A stretch of 64,000 bases of DNA from Lachnospiraceae bacterium (GTDB lineage: Bacteria; Bacillota; Clostridia; Lachnospirales; Lachnospiraceae). The stretch's first letter is position 1. Each line of letters begins with the position of its first letter. Under the pieces are notes generated by a model. The model was not told the origin of the DNA. It saw only the letters and a list, made by a program, of their open reading frames with translations, and ran no database searches. The stretch is taken from positions 1 through 64,000 of the forward strand of contig JAAUZD010000045.1 of NCBI GenBank assembly GCA_014804785.1, in the 5' to 3' direction. Shown one piece after another: positions 8,584 through 17,370 of the stretch. The translations under genes and the position numbers were made by a program.

Positions 8584-9967
8584 TATTAAGTTTATAATTA
8601 TTTTCCTTTAATATAATCAAAAATTTTCTTAGCATTATAATAGATTTTTTAAAATAACTCTCCTCTTTTGCTAAAGATATTCTAATCCAAAATCTATTTT
8701 CACGTCTTTGCTCAATTGTAAAACACGATTCCGTTAACACTGATAATCCATTATAACTTAACAATTTCTTGCAAAATTCGTATTCTTCAAAAAATTCTGT
8801 TCCTTTTAACTCTATAATTACATTAAATCCACTTTCCATATGTATCCAATCTACTATATCATCTTTTAAAACATTAAGCATATATTCATAATTTCTCAGA
8901 ATAATTCTTTCGTTTTTCAGTTGTTCATTCACATAGGTTCTATAGTAGCGATTGAACTTGTTTCCATAAAACAAATGATATATTTTCTTTTCCCACTTAG
9001 GTGATAAAAGAGCAAATGATTCTTTTAATAAGTTATAAGCTATTGATTTGAACCTTTTTTCATCTATTTCCCATCGATATTTTCTATTCATAAATATTAT
9101 TCGTGCATGTAAAGAGAACAACATGGGAATAACAGGAAAAATAGGTACATTCATCATCTCATCATATTGACTATTGGCAGCAAATTGATACAAATCACCA
9201 CATCCAATCAAATATCCCAATCTAAAAGCTGGTACACTGTCACTTTTTGAAAAAGAATTTATTATGTAAACTTGCTCCTCTATCCCTATTTTTCTAATTG
9301 CATAATCGAATAATAAATTATTTCTTTCTGATATTTGAAAATATCCAACAATATCTAATAGAACTATTTTTTTTGATTCCTTTATATATTTCAAAAAACT
9401 TTCAAATTCATTTTGTCTCCAGATTTCGCCAGTTGGATTTGATGGTAACGATAAAATAAATAAATCGGCATCAGATTTGCTATTTTTTATCTCGCTAACA
9501 CTTGGTAAATTTTTCCCTTTTTTACAACTAGATAATTCTTGATACATAAGATTATATCTTCTGCATTCCCTCTCAAATAGAGAATAGCTATAACCTAAAA
9601 TTAAAACTTTCTTTATCTTTTTTCGTTGTATTAAATAATCAAATATTATTTTTGCTGCTTGACAAGCTCCTAGCGTCATACACACATCTCTTTTTTTTGA
9701 AACAAGCGATTTCCCTTTTGTAGATAGGATTTCATGATACATTTTCAAATAATTTCTCTCTGCAGCAAGACCCCCCGGTGCAGTATACCACATATATACC
9801 AAATCATTCTTTACTTCTTGAGTAATCAATTTTTTCCAAATTCTAGGCATAGGCAAATCATTCGAACCTGTGGAAATCATTTTATATTTCTTTCTATATG
9901 GTCCATAATATATATTGGAGCATAACTCAAATATGCTATTCATAAATTCATCCGGCTTATTTTTCAT
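8576..9967 (-). CDS. PLP-dependent class I/II aminotransferase-like enzyme (463 aa)
   Basis: Fold-type I PLP enzyme. LSLPSNPTGEIW is the conserved NPTG substrate/cofactor loop, LLDIVGYFQ the Asp/Tyr region, and NSFSKSDSVPAFRLGYLIG contains the probable Schiff-base lysine (about residue 240) with the family's R-x-G. Length is above the ~400-residue norm, with extra sequence between the lysine and C-terminal domain. It may transaminate, or like capreomycidine synthase or related relatives carry out another PLP reaction. Its place between ACP 1 and the decarboxylase suggests an amino-acid derived building block. Substrate unknown. Confidence 0.85.
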   Translation of the reverse strand: MKNKPDEFMNSIFELCSNIYYGPYRKKYKMISTGSNDLPMPRIWKKLITQEVKNDLVYMWYTAPGGLAAERNYLKMYHEILSTKGKSLVSKKRDVCMTLGACQAAKIIFDYLIQRKKIKKVLILGYSYSLFERECRRYNLMYQELSSCKKGKNLPSVSEIKNSKSDADLFILSLPSNPTGEIWRQNEFESFLKYIKESKKIVLLDIVGYFQISERNNLLFDYAIRKIGIEEQVYIINSFSKSDSVPAFRLGYLIGCGDLYQFAANSQYDEMMNVPIFPVIPMLFSLHARIIFMNRKYRWEIDEKRFKSIAYNLLKESFALLSPKWEKKIYHLFYGNKFNRYYRTYVNEQLKNERIILRNYEYMLNVLKDDIVDWIHMESGFNVIIELKGTEFFEEYEFCKKLLSYNGLSVLTESCFTIEQRRENRFWIRISLAKEESYFKKSIIMLRKFLIILKENNYKLNTR

Positions 9968-9986
9968 ACTATTTTGTTATTTTATC

Positions 9987-10223
9987 CTATAATAATTTTT
10001 TTATATATTTATATAATTGTGCTACTGACCAAATTTCATTTATGTAAAAAGGACAAATTATTTTTACATTATATTTTATCAATTCATAGTTAACTAAACT
10101 AAATAAGTCAAACGAATCCAGCCCTATATCTAACAGATTATCCTCATTATTCAATACTTGTATATTGTATAGCTCCAAAATATCCCTAGCTATTTCTTCT
10201 GTCGAAAATATTTCTTTATTCAT
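9987..10223 (-). CDS. Acyl carrier protein 1 (78 aa)
   Basis: Stand-alone carrier protein with the canonical LLDIGLDSFDLFSLV motif; Ser37 is the phosphopantetheine site. The start overlaps the 3' end of the HemW-like gene by 8 nt, suggesting coupled translation. It probably accepts the acid activated by the AMP ligase two genes upstream, making a second ligase-carrier pair in the same cluster. No phosphopantetheinyl transferase is encoded here, so the host enzyme would have to serve. Confidence 0.87.
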   Translation of the reverse strand: MNKEIFSTEEIARDILELYNIQVLNNEDNLLDIGLDSFDLFSLVNYELIKYNVKIICPFYINEIWSVAQLYKYIKKLL

Positions 10224-11457
10224 ACGTATCTTCCATTAATATATTCTTTATAAATATTCCGTCTATCATTCCAATGTTAATAGTCCCTTTATTAGTTATC
10301 TCCCATCCCAAATTTGTTTCTTTCACAAAATCCATATTTTTTAATTTATTTATGAATTTTGTAAAAAGTTTAAATCCAATTTCGCCTAATTGCTTTTTCT
10401 CCTCATCGATTATTATTACTGGATTTCTAATTGCATAAGCAAACTTATTTATCAAAATTTCTGTAAATGAATATTTATATTGATTTAGAATTGGTAATTT
10501 GTTATCTTTGATAGCCATTAGATATTTCTCATGACATATTATGTTTTCTACTTTGGTATTATTAAAAAAGCTTATTGCACTAGCACCAATCCCTATCCAC
10601 TCATCCCCTAAGATCTGGGAATTACCATAAATGAATAACTTTTTATTTTCTTTACAATAATGGTATACCGATTTCTTTTTATATCCGTTTTCAAATAAAA
10701 CCTTTTGAGCATCGACTAAACATTGCTCTTTTTGATTATCATTCATTAACTGCTCTTTGTATTTTTCATAATTTTTACCCAAAATGGATTCTTTCTCAAT
10801 CCATAATGGATAAATTGATAAATGGTCAATTCCTAATGTCACCAATCTAGATATATCACTTAGGAATATTTCTTTCGTGCTAAATGGTAATCCGCATATC
10901 ACATCTGCTCCCACGCCTAAAAAAGGTCTAATTTTCACTTTCTTAAGGATATTTATGACTTCATTTTCATCAATCATCCTACATGTAGAATGTAATACTT
11001 TTGAATTTAACGATTGAATCCCAATGCTTAGTGTTACATTATTAATTGATGAAAGATATTTAATTTTTTCATCAGAAAGTGATTCTGGATTAGATTCGAT
11101 CACCTTTTCTATATCCTCAAAATTCTTTATTAAACGATTGAGCATTCCAAAGAAACCTTTCATTTGATGTAATGTCATCAAAGAAGGTGTTCCTCCACCG
11201 ATATGGATACTTTGAAATTCCTGGATACAAATATTTTGCTCATAAATCATTACTAATTCTTTTTCTAATGCACTAACATATAAATCAAAATCTTCAAAAG
11301 AAGTGTTAATATTTATTCCACAATAAGTACACTTTCTTTTGCAAAAAGGTATATGGATGTATAAATGATAGTTTTTTTTAAAGCGACCATTCTCCACTGG
11401 TTCACAAAATATTTTTGGCATAAATGATACACTTTGATCCACGTTTTTCTCCTTCAT
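10216..11457 (-). CDS. HemW-like radical SAM enzyme (413 aa)
   Basis: Related to oxygen-independent coproporphyrinogen oxidase/HemW: HLYIHIPFCKRKCTYCG gives CxxxCxxC at Cys39, 43, 46, then HIGGGTPSLM and SIGIQSLN. The conserved fourth Cys of heme chaperones is replaced (CG-I). A C-terminal winged-helix-like tail is present (GWEITNKG). Relatives in natural-product pathways are class C radical SAM methyltransferases or cyclopropane-forming enzymes that act on carrier-bound chains. Position directly before ACP 1 and after the AMP ligase supports such a role over heme metabolism (inference). Confidence 0.85.
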   Translation of the reverse strand: MKEKNVDQSVSFMPKIFCEPVENGRFKKNYHLYIHIPFCKRKCTYCGININTSFEDFDLYVSALEKELVMIYEQNICIQEFQSIHIGGGTPSLMTLHQMKGFFGMLNRLIKNFEDIEKVIESNPESLSDEKIKYLSSINNVTLSIGIQSLNSKVLHSTCRMIDENEVINILKKVKIRPFLGVGADVICGLPFSTKEIFLSDISRLVTLGIDHLSIYPLWIEKESILGKNYEKYKEQLMNDNQKEQCLVDAQKVLFENGYKKKSVYHYCKENKKLFIYGNSQILGDEWIGIGASAISFFNNTKVENIICHEKYLMAIKDNKLPILNQYKYSFTEILINKFAYAIRNPVIIIDEEKKQLGEIGFKLFTKFINKLKNMDFVKETNLGWEITNKGTINIGMIDGIFIKNILMEDTYE

Positions 11458-11462
11458 AATCT

Positions 11463-12872
11463 CTACAATTCTGATAGCAACTTATAATCTACTTTACCAT
11501 TTAGATTGTATGGTATCTTTTGTATAATACTGCATTGAATAAATGATTTATTTATATTCATGTTTTTAAAAATATACTCTTTGATTTTACTCACATATTC
11601 TTTGTCAACTATAAATATGCATAACCGCTCGTCTCGTCCAACAACAGCGCATTGTATTCCAAACTTCTTACCTATTAGGCGTTCTATATCATCCAAACTT
11701 ATTCTTACACCCAACATTTTAACAAATCTGCTTTTTCTACCAGTTACATAAAAATTACCCTCTATATCAAAATATCCTAAATCGCCTGTATACAGAACAT
11801 TGTTCCATTCATCGCCTATTTCTAAATCTGTTTTAGATAAAGCATATCCCAAGGCAACATTTTTACCTTTATATACAATTTCACCTATTCTCATTGGCTC
11901 ACTAATTCTTTTCTTTTCTTTATTTACAAGAAACATCTCACCACCAGGTATTGGTTTTCCAATGCTACCAAGTAAACTATCTACATCTTTTGGATTTACA
12001 TAGCTAATTCTTGCTGTAGCTTCTGTTTGCCCGTACATAACAAAAAAATCTATTTTATTATCTTTTGCAAATTGGGCTATTTTAGATTGTAAATCAATTG
12101 GTAAATGCCCCCCTGCTTGCGTTAAATATCGTAATGAATTATGAGGTTTCCTAAATATTTTAAATTTATCAATCAATTCATATCCATGCGGAACATTTGC
12201 AAATGATGTACACTTAGAAGCATCAAAAAAATCCCAAAACGCTTTGTCATAAATACGCTTAGAAGTTACATATACTGTTGCACCTGCTAAAAAATGACTA
12301 TTAATAATCGAGAGTCCATATGTATAAAACATTGGTAACGACAATATAGCTTTTTCATCTCTATCTATTTTTAAATATTCTTTTATCGCAAGTGCATTTG
12401 ATTTGATATTTTCATAGCTTAATCTAACTAATTTCAATCCTCCTGTACTTCCAGATGTAGGCAACAATAGAGCTAATTCAGAATAAATTGGATACATTGA
12501 TTCATTACATCGAAAGAGTTTACAGGTATCAAAACTAAGTACCACACTATTTAAATTTTCCAAATTTACAATATCATTTGGTACTAATACGAAATTAGGC
12601 TGATATGAATTTATTAAATCTTTTACAATCTCCATACTTGTATCTTTGCTTATCAAAATAGGTATAACTTCATTTGCAATAAATGCCAAATAACTTTTAA
12701 TCACATCATTCGAGTTTTCACAAAGCAATAAAATTAAACTACGCTTTGGAATAACTTTTTCAACTCTTCTCGTTAAATTACATATATCAGAATACGTAAC
12801 TACATTTCCTTTGTCATCTACCAAAAAATTCTTATCTTCGAAATTAAAAGTCACTAAATTATGGTCACTCAT
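11463..12872 (-). CDS. AMP-binding acyl/aminoacyl ligase (469 aa), first gene of the cluster
   Basis: ANL-superfamily adenylation enzyme. PTSGSTGGLK at residues 138-147 is the phosphate loop, YGQTEATARISY the A5 motif, LYTGDLGYFD the A7 motif, and IPYNLNGKVDYK at the C terminus carries the A10 catalytic lysine. It is a stand-alone enzyme like DltA, without condensation or carrier domains, and shorter than NRPS adenylation modules. It should form an acyl- or aminoacyl-AMP and load ACP 1. A GAAAGGG lies six bases before ATG 12872. With the island's only long upstream region behind it, it is probably the first gene of the transcript. Confidence 0.88.
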   Translation of the reverse strand: MSDHNLVTFNFEDKNFLVDDKGNVVTYSDICNLTRRVEKVIPKRSLILLLCENSNDVIKSYLAFIANEVIPILISKDTSMEIVKDLINSYQPNFVLVPNDIVNLENLNSVVLSFDTCKLFRCNESMYPIYSELALLLPTSGSTGGLKLVRLSYENIKSNALAIKEYLKIDRDEKAILSLPMFYTYGLSIINSHFLAGATVYVTSKRIYDKAFWDFFDASKCTSFANVPHGYELIDKFKIFRKPHNSLRYLTQAGGHLPIDLQSKIAQFAKDNKIDFFVMYGQTEATARISYVNPKDVDSLLGSIGKPIPGGEMFLVNKEKKRISEPMRIGEIVYKGKNVALGYALSKTDLEIGDEWNNVLYTGDLGYFDIEGNFYVTGRKSRFVKMLGVRISLDDIERLIGKKFGIQCAVVGRDERLCIFIVDKEYVSKIKEYIFKNMNINKSFIQCSIIQKIPYNLNGKVDYKLLSEL

Positions 12873-12997
12873 ATTTTCCCTTTCTCAGATATATGTAATA
12901 ATTATTTTTACTACATTTACATTCCTAAAAAATTAATTTCATAGCGATTCACTCTGTTTATTATCTCATGATGCCGGGGTCAAAAGCCTCAACTAAA
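12873..12997 (-). promoter_or_regulatory. Leader of the biosynthetic cluster
   Basis: About 125 bases between the first cluster gene and the IS1182-type end. Reading on the minus strand it has TTGACC and an AT-rich TAATAA-like box with shorter than ideal spacing, so the promoter assignment is weak. The sequence ATGATGCCGGG here recurs in the other orientation inside the maturase remnant beyond the IS, which suggests the IS landed in or beside intron debris. Confidence 0.3.
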
Positions 12998-14489
12998 GAA
13001 CTTTGAAAATTTAATTTTTTACAGTAAATGCAAGCGTTTTAGCCTTTCATGAGTTATAATAGTAGCAATTTCTGAAAGGTGGTACAGTCTATGTCTTTTA
13101 AAGCAAATGATTACCAACAGTTATCCTTGGATGACAGCTTTATGAATCTTACCGAACGCGAAAGGAATGCTTTGGAGAAATCCTGGGCGAAGATTTTTGC
13201 TGATGAGATTTTTCCTGCGATAGACGAAGAACGCTTTTCTGTCCTGTATAGTGATAAAGCCTCCAGACCCAATGCACCCGTAAATGTTATTATCGGTGCA
13301 CTCATCATCAAAGAGCTTTTTGACTATTCTGATGATGAAATCGTTGAGAACCTTATGCTTGACCATCATCTTCAGTACGCTCTGCATGCCACGAGTTTTG
13401 TGGAACAGCCGATATCAGACAAAACCCTGATCCGTTTCCGCAAAAGATGCTACGGCTACGAGACTCTTCACGGTGTGGACTTATACCATGACTGCGTAAA
13501 AGATCCCAGCAGTAAGATTACTAAGATAATGAAGCTGAATGGGCGTGTGCGCCGTATGGATTCCATCATGATAGAATCCAACATCAATTTCCACAGCCGT
13601 ATTGAACTGATTTATACCTGCATATCCAAACTGGTTGTTTATCTCATAAAAAAGTAGCCGGATATGATTCCTGAACACCTGATGCATTATGCAGATCCGA
13701 ATGATTATAACCATATCTTCTATCATCAGAGAAATGATGGCATGGAGGCGATCATTCAGGCCCTGCTGGCAGACAGCGACTGTCCGCTTGGGCTGTGCAG
13801 GACAGATTTTGAAGAAGCAACGGAGTACCAGCTTTTTACCAGATGCCTTTCGAATCAGACAGTTGTTGAAAACGAAAAACGTCGGCTGAGGATCAAGGAG
13901 GACGGTACCATGAATTCATCGGCACTCCAGAATCCATCTGATCCGAATGCACTGGCAGACTTTGAATTCAATGAAGACGGAATGCGTCTGCTGAAATGTG
14001 CTGCGGGTCATGAACCAATAAGCCAGAGTTATACCAAAACGACAAGGCAGTGCCGGGTTTCATTTGACCGGAATCATTGTGCCGGTTGTACATATCAGAA
14101 TCAATGCCATCCGAAGATATATAAAAAGGTGGCTACCTTTATTACGTCAAAAATGCCTCCAACAGAGCAAAAAGCCAGAGATATATGCAAAGTGAGGAGT
14201 TCAGCAATCTGGCAAGGCTGAGAAATGGAGTAGAAACCATTCCTGCCAGCATCCGAAAGAATTATCGTCTCGACAAACTTCCAAGCGGAAAACAACGTGG
14301 TAAATTCTTTTTCGGAAGCGAAATAACAGCACTAAACTTCAGGAAACTCTTCGGATTTCGAAAGGGTCTAGGGAACTATGCACAGAATCCGGTATTAGCT
14401 TAAGGATAAGCCAAAAGTATACTAATGACTGTAAGCTGATGAAGCCTCCCAAAATAAATCTACCGTAAAATATTAAATTTTCAAAGTTC
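12998..14489 (+). mobile_element. Degenerate IS1182-type insertion sequence
   Basis: The ends share the inverted repeat GAACTTTGAAAATTTAAT (start 12998; complement ending 14489), extending imperfectly to TTTTAC. A TATAAT-like box at about 13056-13061 precedes the transposase start. The enclosed transposase has a stop, an internal deletion and a frameshift, so the copy cannot move by itself. I see no clear target-site duplication, perhaps because the flanks themselves form an imperfect inverted repeat. Confidence 0.75.
13079..14403 (+). pseudogene. IS1182-family transposase, broken
   Basis: The N-terminal part (13079-13657) has the DUF772-type opening (DEERFSVLYSD, SRPNAPVNVIIGALIIKEL, ISDKTLIRFRKR) and the first catalytic Asp region (RRMDSIMIESN). 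A TAG at 13655-13657 interrupts it, and the same frame resumes two codons later to 14221. Inside this part RIKEDGTMNSSALQNPSDPNA jumps directly to a region near the C-terminal CXXC segment, so a large middle block with the second catalytic Asp is deleted. A frameshift near 14190 moves the conserved tail (SEEFSNLARLRNGVETIPA, ALNFRKLF) into another frame (to 14403). Three independent lesions show long inactivity. Confidence 0.85.
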
Positions 14490-14499
14490 CTACAGAGGT

Positions 14500-14964
14500 T
14501 CAAACATAAAACACGCTATGTTTTAATCCCGGCATCATAACATAAGTTTCTATATATGGTTTTCGGCTTTTCCATTGTTTCATGACTATAACTCTTATTT
14601 TGTGTCTCAGCCGTTGTCCAAACTTTTCCATAAACCGCTTCATCATTCCGATTCTAAAGTAGTTTATCCATCCTCTTACAATCTCATTTACACGCTTGAT
14701 TGTGACTGCCAGTGGTCTTGCTATTGTTTTCCCTCTTTTCAGATATTCACTTAGCTTCTTCTTCAGCTTCTTTTTCTTTTCGGTGGTAGGCTTTACCTTC
14801 CATCTCTCTCCGCTTTTCAGAAATGTGAATCCTAGATATTTACTCCGTGCCGGTCTGACTACTTTCGCTTTCGTTGCATTCACCTTTAGGAACAACTGAA
14901 TAAATACCAGATATTGATTTTTCATGGGGCATGGATATATCTTATGAGCGAGGTATAAGTTCAT
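14500..14964 (-). pseudogene. Group II intron maturase, C-terminal remnant
   Basis: LFLKVNATKAKVVRPARSKYLGFTF is the end of the reverse-transcriptase palm and RVNEIVRGWINYFRIG with RHKIRVIVMKQWK is the maturase-specific (X) region. The RT catalytic YADD segment is missing and the first ~25 codons do not match the family, so the gene is truncated at its 5' end, near 14900. It abuts the AgrD-like ORF on one side and the IS1182-type element on the other. Intron RNA domains V-VI were not recognised. Insertion of this intron piece is a plausible cause of loss of any agrB gene. Confidence 0.78.
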
Positions 14965-14979
14965 TATAAAAATAGTACT

Positions 14980-15054
14980 TCATCCAAAAAGAAGTCGAAT
15001 AATATTTCCCCATATTCCTCTTGTTGTAACTTCTGCCATAAAATCAAAAAACAT
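14980..15054 (-). CDS. Putative AgrD-like signal peptide precursor, probably truncated (24 aa)
   Basis: A small ORF too short for usual gene callers. It begins MFFDFMAEV and ends GNIIRLLFG, with GGAGGTG at 15067-15061 placed six bases before ATG 15054. Its start and its WGNII segment resemble the amphipathic leader of staphylococcal AgrD (FFDF...GNI). The cyclised Cys/Ser core and acidic tail are missing in this frame. One frame over, DFFLDEVLFL follows, which resembles the acidic AgrD tail, so a frameshift is possible. It lies directly downstream of an AgrC-like kinase gene. Function is inference; a chance ORF with a good ribosome site cannot be excluded. Confidence 0.5.
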   Translation of the reverse strand: MFFDFMAEVTTRGIWGNIIRLLFG

Positions 15055-15150
15055 AAATAACACCTCCAATATTTATTTGGTATATTTTAATCTCTTTGTT
15101 CATATATAGCAGAATATAACCTATACTTTCAATCTTATCCCCGTTATCGG

Positions 15151-16452
15151 TCAATTAACTTCTTTATCGGTTAGATTATGTAATTGAATCCTCACTTCAA
15201 ATTTATCCTCTCTGCTGGTAATCTCAAACGTTCCTCCATTTCTTTCAACAACCGATTTTACATTTTGTAGCCCTATCCCATGTCTTTTCTTATCTTCCTT
15301 CAAAGTACATGGCAGTCCATTTTTCTGCAATATTATTTTCTTACGCACGCTGTTTTGCAGCACCACTTCCGTATACTGCTTCCCCGATTGCACCCACACG
15401 AAAAGCCATCCTTTCTTCTGCCGATTAATCTCTTCCACCGCATTTTGAAAAAGATTGGAAAAAATAATGCAGATGTCCATGTCAGAGACATTTAATTTTT
15501 GACCAAACTCTCCTCTCACTATGACTTTCGTTTCTCTTTCCAAACAGGAAATCTTATCATTTAAAATCAAATCAAAAAGATCATTTCCCATCGTATATAC
15601 CATATTACGAATCTTTTCCATCTGCCCTGAAATATTCTGCAAATATCGTTTTACTCCTATTAAATCTTCCCGATTCACTAACTCTTCAATGCATAAAAAA
15701 TGATTTTCCATGTCATGACGGAATTTTCGTGTATCTTCTTCTTTTTTCAACAACTGTTGATAGTAATTTTTCTGTTCTTCTTTCAACATCTTTTCCAGTT
15801 CAATCTCCCTTGCCTTCCATTCATCCTGATTTCTAAAATAAACTAAGAGCCAACACAGCAGGCACAAACTTATATAAGCAATTGATGCAACAAAATCTGA
15901 AAAATATTGGAAATTCATATTTTTCACAAAATCCTTTGCAAAATTCAAACTGCTGATGGTCAATGCAAGCGACACTCCACTGATTACAACAACAAAAATA
16001 ATCTTGTTTTTGCTTAAATAGAGGGTTTCCTTTTTTCTTTTATAAAAAAAGAAAACAATACTCAAAACAGCTAATCCCCATATACTTGTAAGCAAATCGA
16101 CCCAATAATGAATATGACTTACATACTTCACTGTTGTTTCAATTTGCAATAAGATGCCTTCTACCACCTCATCTATACTTGTAATCAAAATACACAATAA
16201 AAATGATTTTACCAATTTATTTTTAAAATTACCCGATATAGAAAAAATTGTTGCAAGCATAATACATGCATATGCTACCAAATAATTTCTCTCTGCATTT
16301 CCCCCAGCAAAAATCATATAAATGAAAGTTATTACAGCACCTATATAGTAACTCCATCTCTTTTGTATTTTTTCCTTATATACAATCTCCAATGCCAGAT
16401 GATATTTAAATACTTCCATTATATATATTCCGCAAATAATCGCAATTATCAT
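15151..16452 (-). CDS. AgrC-like GHKL sensor histidine kinase (433 aa)
   Basis: About six N-terminal membrane helices (to residue ~205) form the peptide-sensing domain, followed by a coiled coil and the dimerisation helix with FRHDMENHFLCIEEL, His being the likely phosphorylation site. The ATPase has the N box IFSNLFQNAVEEI and G box HGIGLQNVKSVVERNGG of HPK10/GHKL kinases (HATPase_c_5). AGGAG precedes ATG 16452. The response regulator gene ends ten bases upstream, so the two are one operon. It should sense a secreted peptide, possibly from the small ORF just downstream. Confidence 0.9.
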   Translation of the reverse strand: MIIAIICGIYIMEVFKYHLALEIVYKEKIQKRWSYYIGAVITFIYMIFAGGNAERNYLVAYACIMLATIFSISGNFKNKLVKSFLLCILITSIDEVVEGILLQIETTVKYVSHIHYWVDLLTSIWGLAVLSIVFFFYKRKKETLYLSKNKIIFVVVISGVSLALTISSLNFAKDFVKNMNFQYFSDFVASIAYISLCLLCWLLVYFRNQDEWKAREIELEKMLKEEQKNYYQQLLKKEEDTRKFRHDMENHFLCIEELVNREDLIGVKRYLQNISGQMEKIRNMVYTMGNDLFDLILNDKISCLERETKVIVRGEFGQKLNVSDMDICIIFSNLFQNAVEEINRQKKGWLFVWVQSGKQYTEVVLQNSVRKKIILQKNGLPCTLKEDKKRHGIGLQNVKSVVERNGGTFEITSREDKFEVRIQLHNLTDKEVN

Positions 16453-16462
16453 ATAGCATCTC

Positions 16463-17161
16463 CTAACGGTATTTTAAGTCGAATTCCCTATAGCTTTTCT
16501 CAAACTCATGAATTCTTCTTCGTGCCACCTTCATTTTTTCTTCGGCAATGGATATCATTCCATTCTCATAAAAATTAATATTGCGAAAATTAACAATATA
16601 CTTCTTATTGATTCTAAAAAATAACCGTCCATCAAGCTCCGTCTCCAATTCCTTAAGAGACTTTTCACTTCGCAGAATCCTTGACTCTACAATAAACTCT
16701 GTATAACTATCATAAGTCTGTATATACATGATTTGATACTGATATATCTCAACAGCCCTACGCCCTTCATACAGCAGAATTTTCCGATATCCAATCCTTC
16801 TTCTCATAAAAGAATCTATTGCTTCCCTAATCTCATCATCTTCAAATGGCTTCACGATAAATCGGTACGCCTCTAAAGAAAATGCTTCCTTCATTCTATC
16901 ACTTCGCACTGTAATCATAGCAATCTTGCAATCTTTATTTTTATTACGAAAACATTTACCCGCTTCAATTCCGTCTATTTCCGACATATCAATATCAAGA
17001 AATAACAAATCCAGCTTTTGAGAGCAATCCAACAACTCCTTTCCGGAAAGAAATACAAGAATCTCAGTTTGTATTCCATATTCATTAAAGCATATTTGTA
17101 TTTTTGTTTTTAATATATCTGCAATGTACTTTTCGTCATCACAAATTCCAATTGTAATCAT
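16463..17161 (-). CDS. AgrA-like LytTR response regulator (232 aa)
   Basis: Receiver domain with ICDDE at the N terminus, LLFLDIDMSEIDG (phospho-Asp) and FIVKPF (conserved Lys), followed by a LytTR DNA-binding domain (ILLYEGRRAVEIYQ, RINKKYIVNFRNI). I chose ATG 17161, which has GAGG six bases upstream and starts directly with the receiver, over a longer reading. With the kinase it forms a peptide-responsive two-component system. No LytTR direct repeats were searched for exhaustively; the nearby biosynthetic island is a conceivable target but is separated by insertion debris. Confidence 0.9.
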   Translation of the reverse strand: MITIGICDDEKYIADILKTKIQICFNEYGIQTEILVFLSGKELLDCSQKLDLLFLDIDMSEIDGIEAGKCFRNKNKDCKIAMITVRSDRMKEAFSLEAYRFIVKPFEDDEIREAIDSFMRRRIGYRKILLYEGRRAVEIYQYQIMYIQTYDSYTEFIVESRILRSEKSLKELETELDGRLFFRINKKYIVNFRNINFYENGMISIAEEKMKVARRRIHEFEKSYREFDLKYR

Positions 17162-17284
17162 TATTTTCCTCACAGTAAATTTTTCCCATTTTATCATATA
17201 TCATAGAAAAATGCTTCTAACAATCAAACCACTTTATTGTCACTATAGTTCATCAATCTATGCATTTTTACAACTACATAAAAA

Positions 17285-17345
17285 GCGGAACCCGATTGGC
17301 AATCCTCATCAGCAAATCTGCTTACAAGGGTTAATCAGGTTCCGC
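17285..17345 (-). terminator. Terminator of the aldo/keto reductase
   Basis: Arms GCGGAACC(t)GATT and AATCgGGTTCCGC enclose a long loop, followed on the minus strand by CTTTTTAT. The large loop is unusual for a simple terminator. Confidence 0.6.
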
Positions 17346-17370
17346 CTGTCATTTCACATAAATATTATTT

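Noticed and set aside
10216-11457. HemW-like enzyme as heme/coproporphyrinogen gene
   Set aside because: No porphyrin genes in the cluster and it overlaps an acyl carrier gene; natural-product class C type is more likely.
13655-13657. In-frame TAG in the IS1182 transposase as pyrrolysine codon
   Set aside because: The gene also has a large deletion and a frameshift, so decay explains it; no pyl genes are seen.
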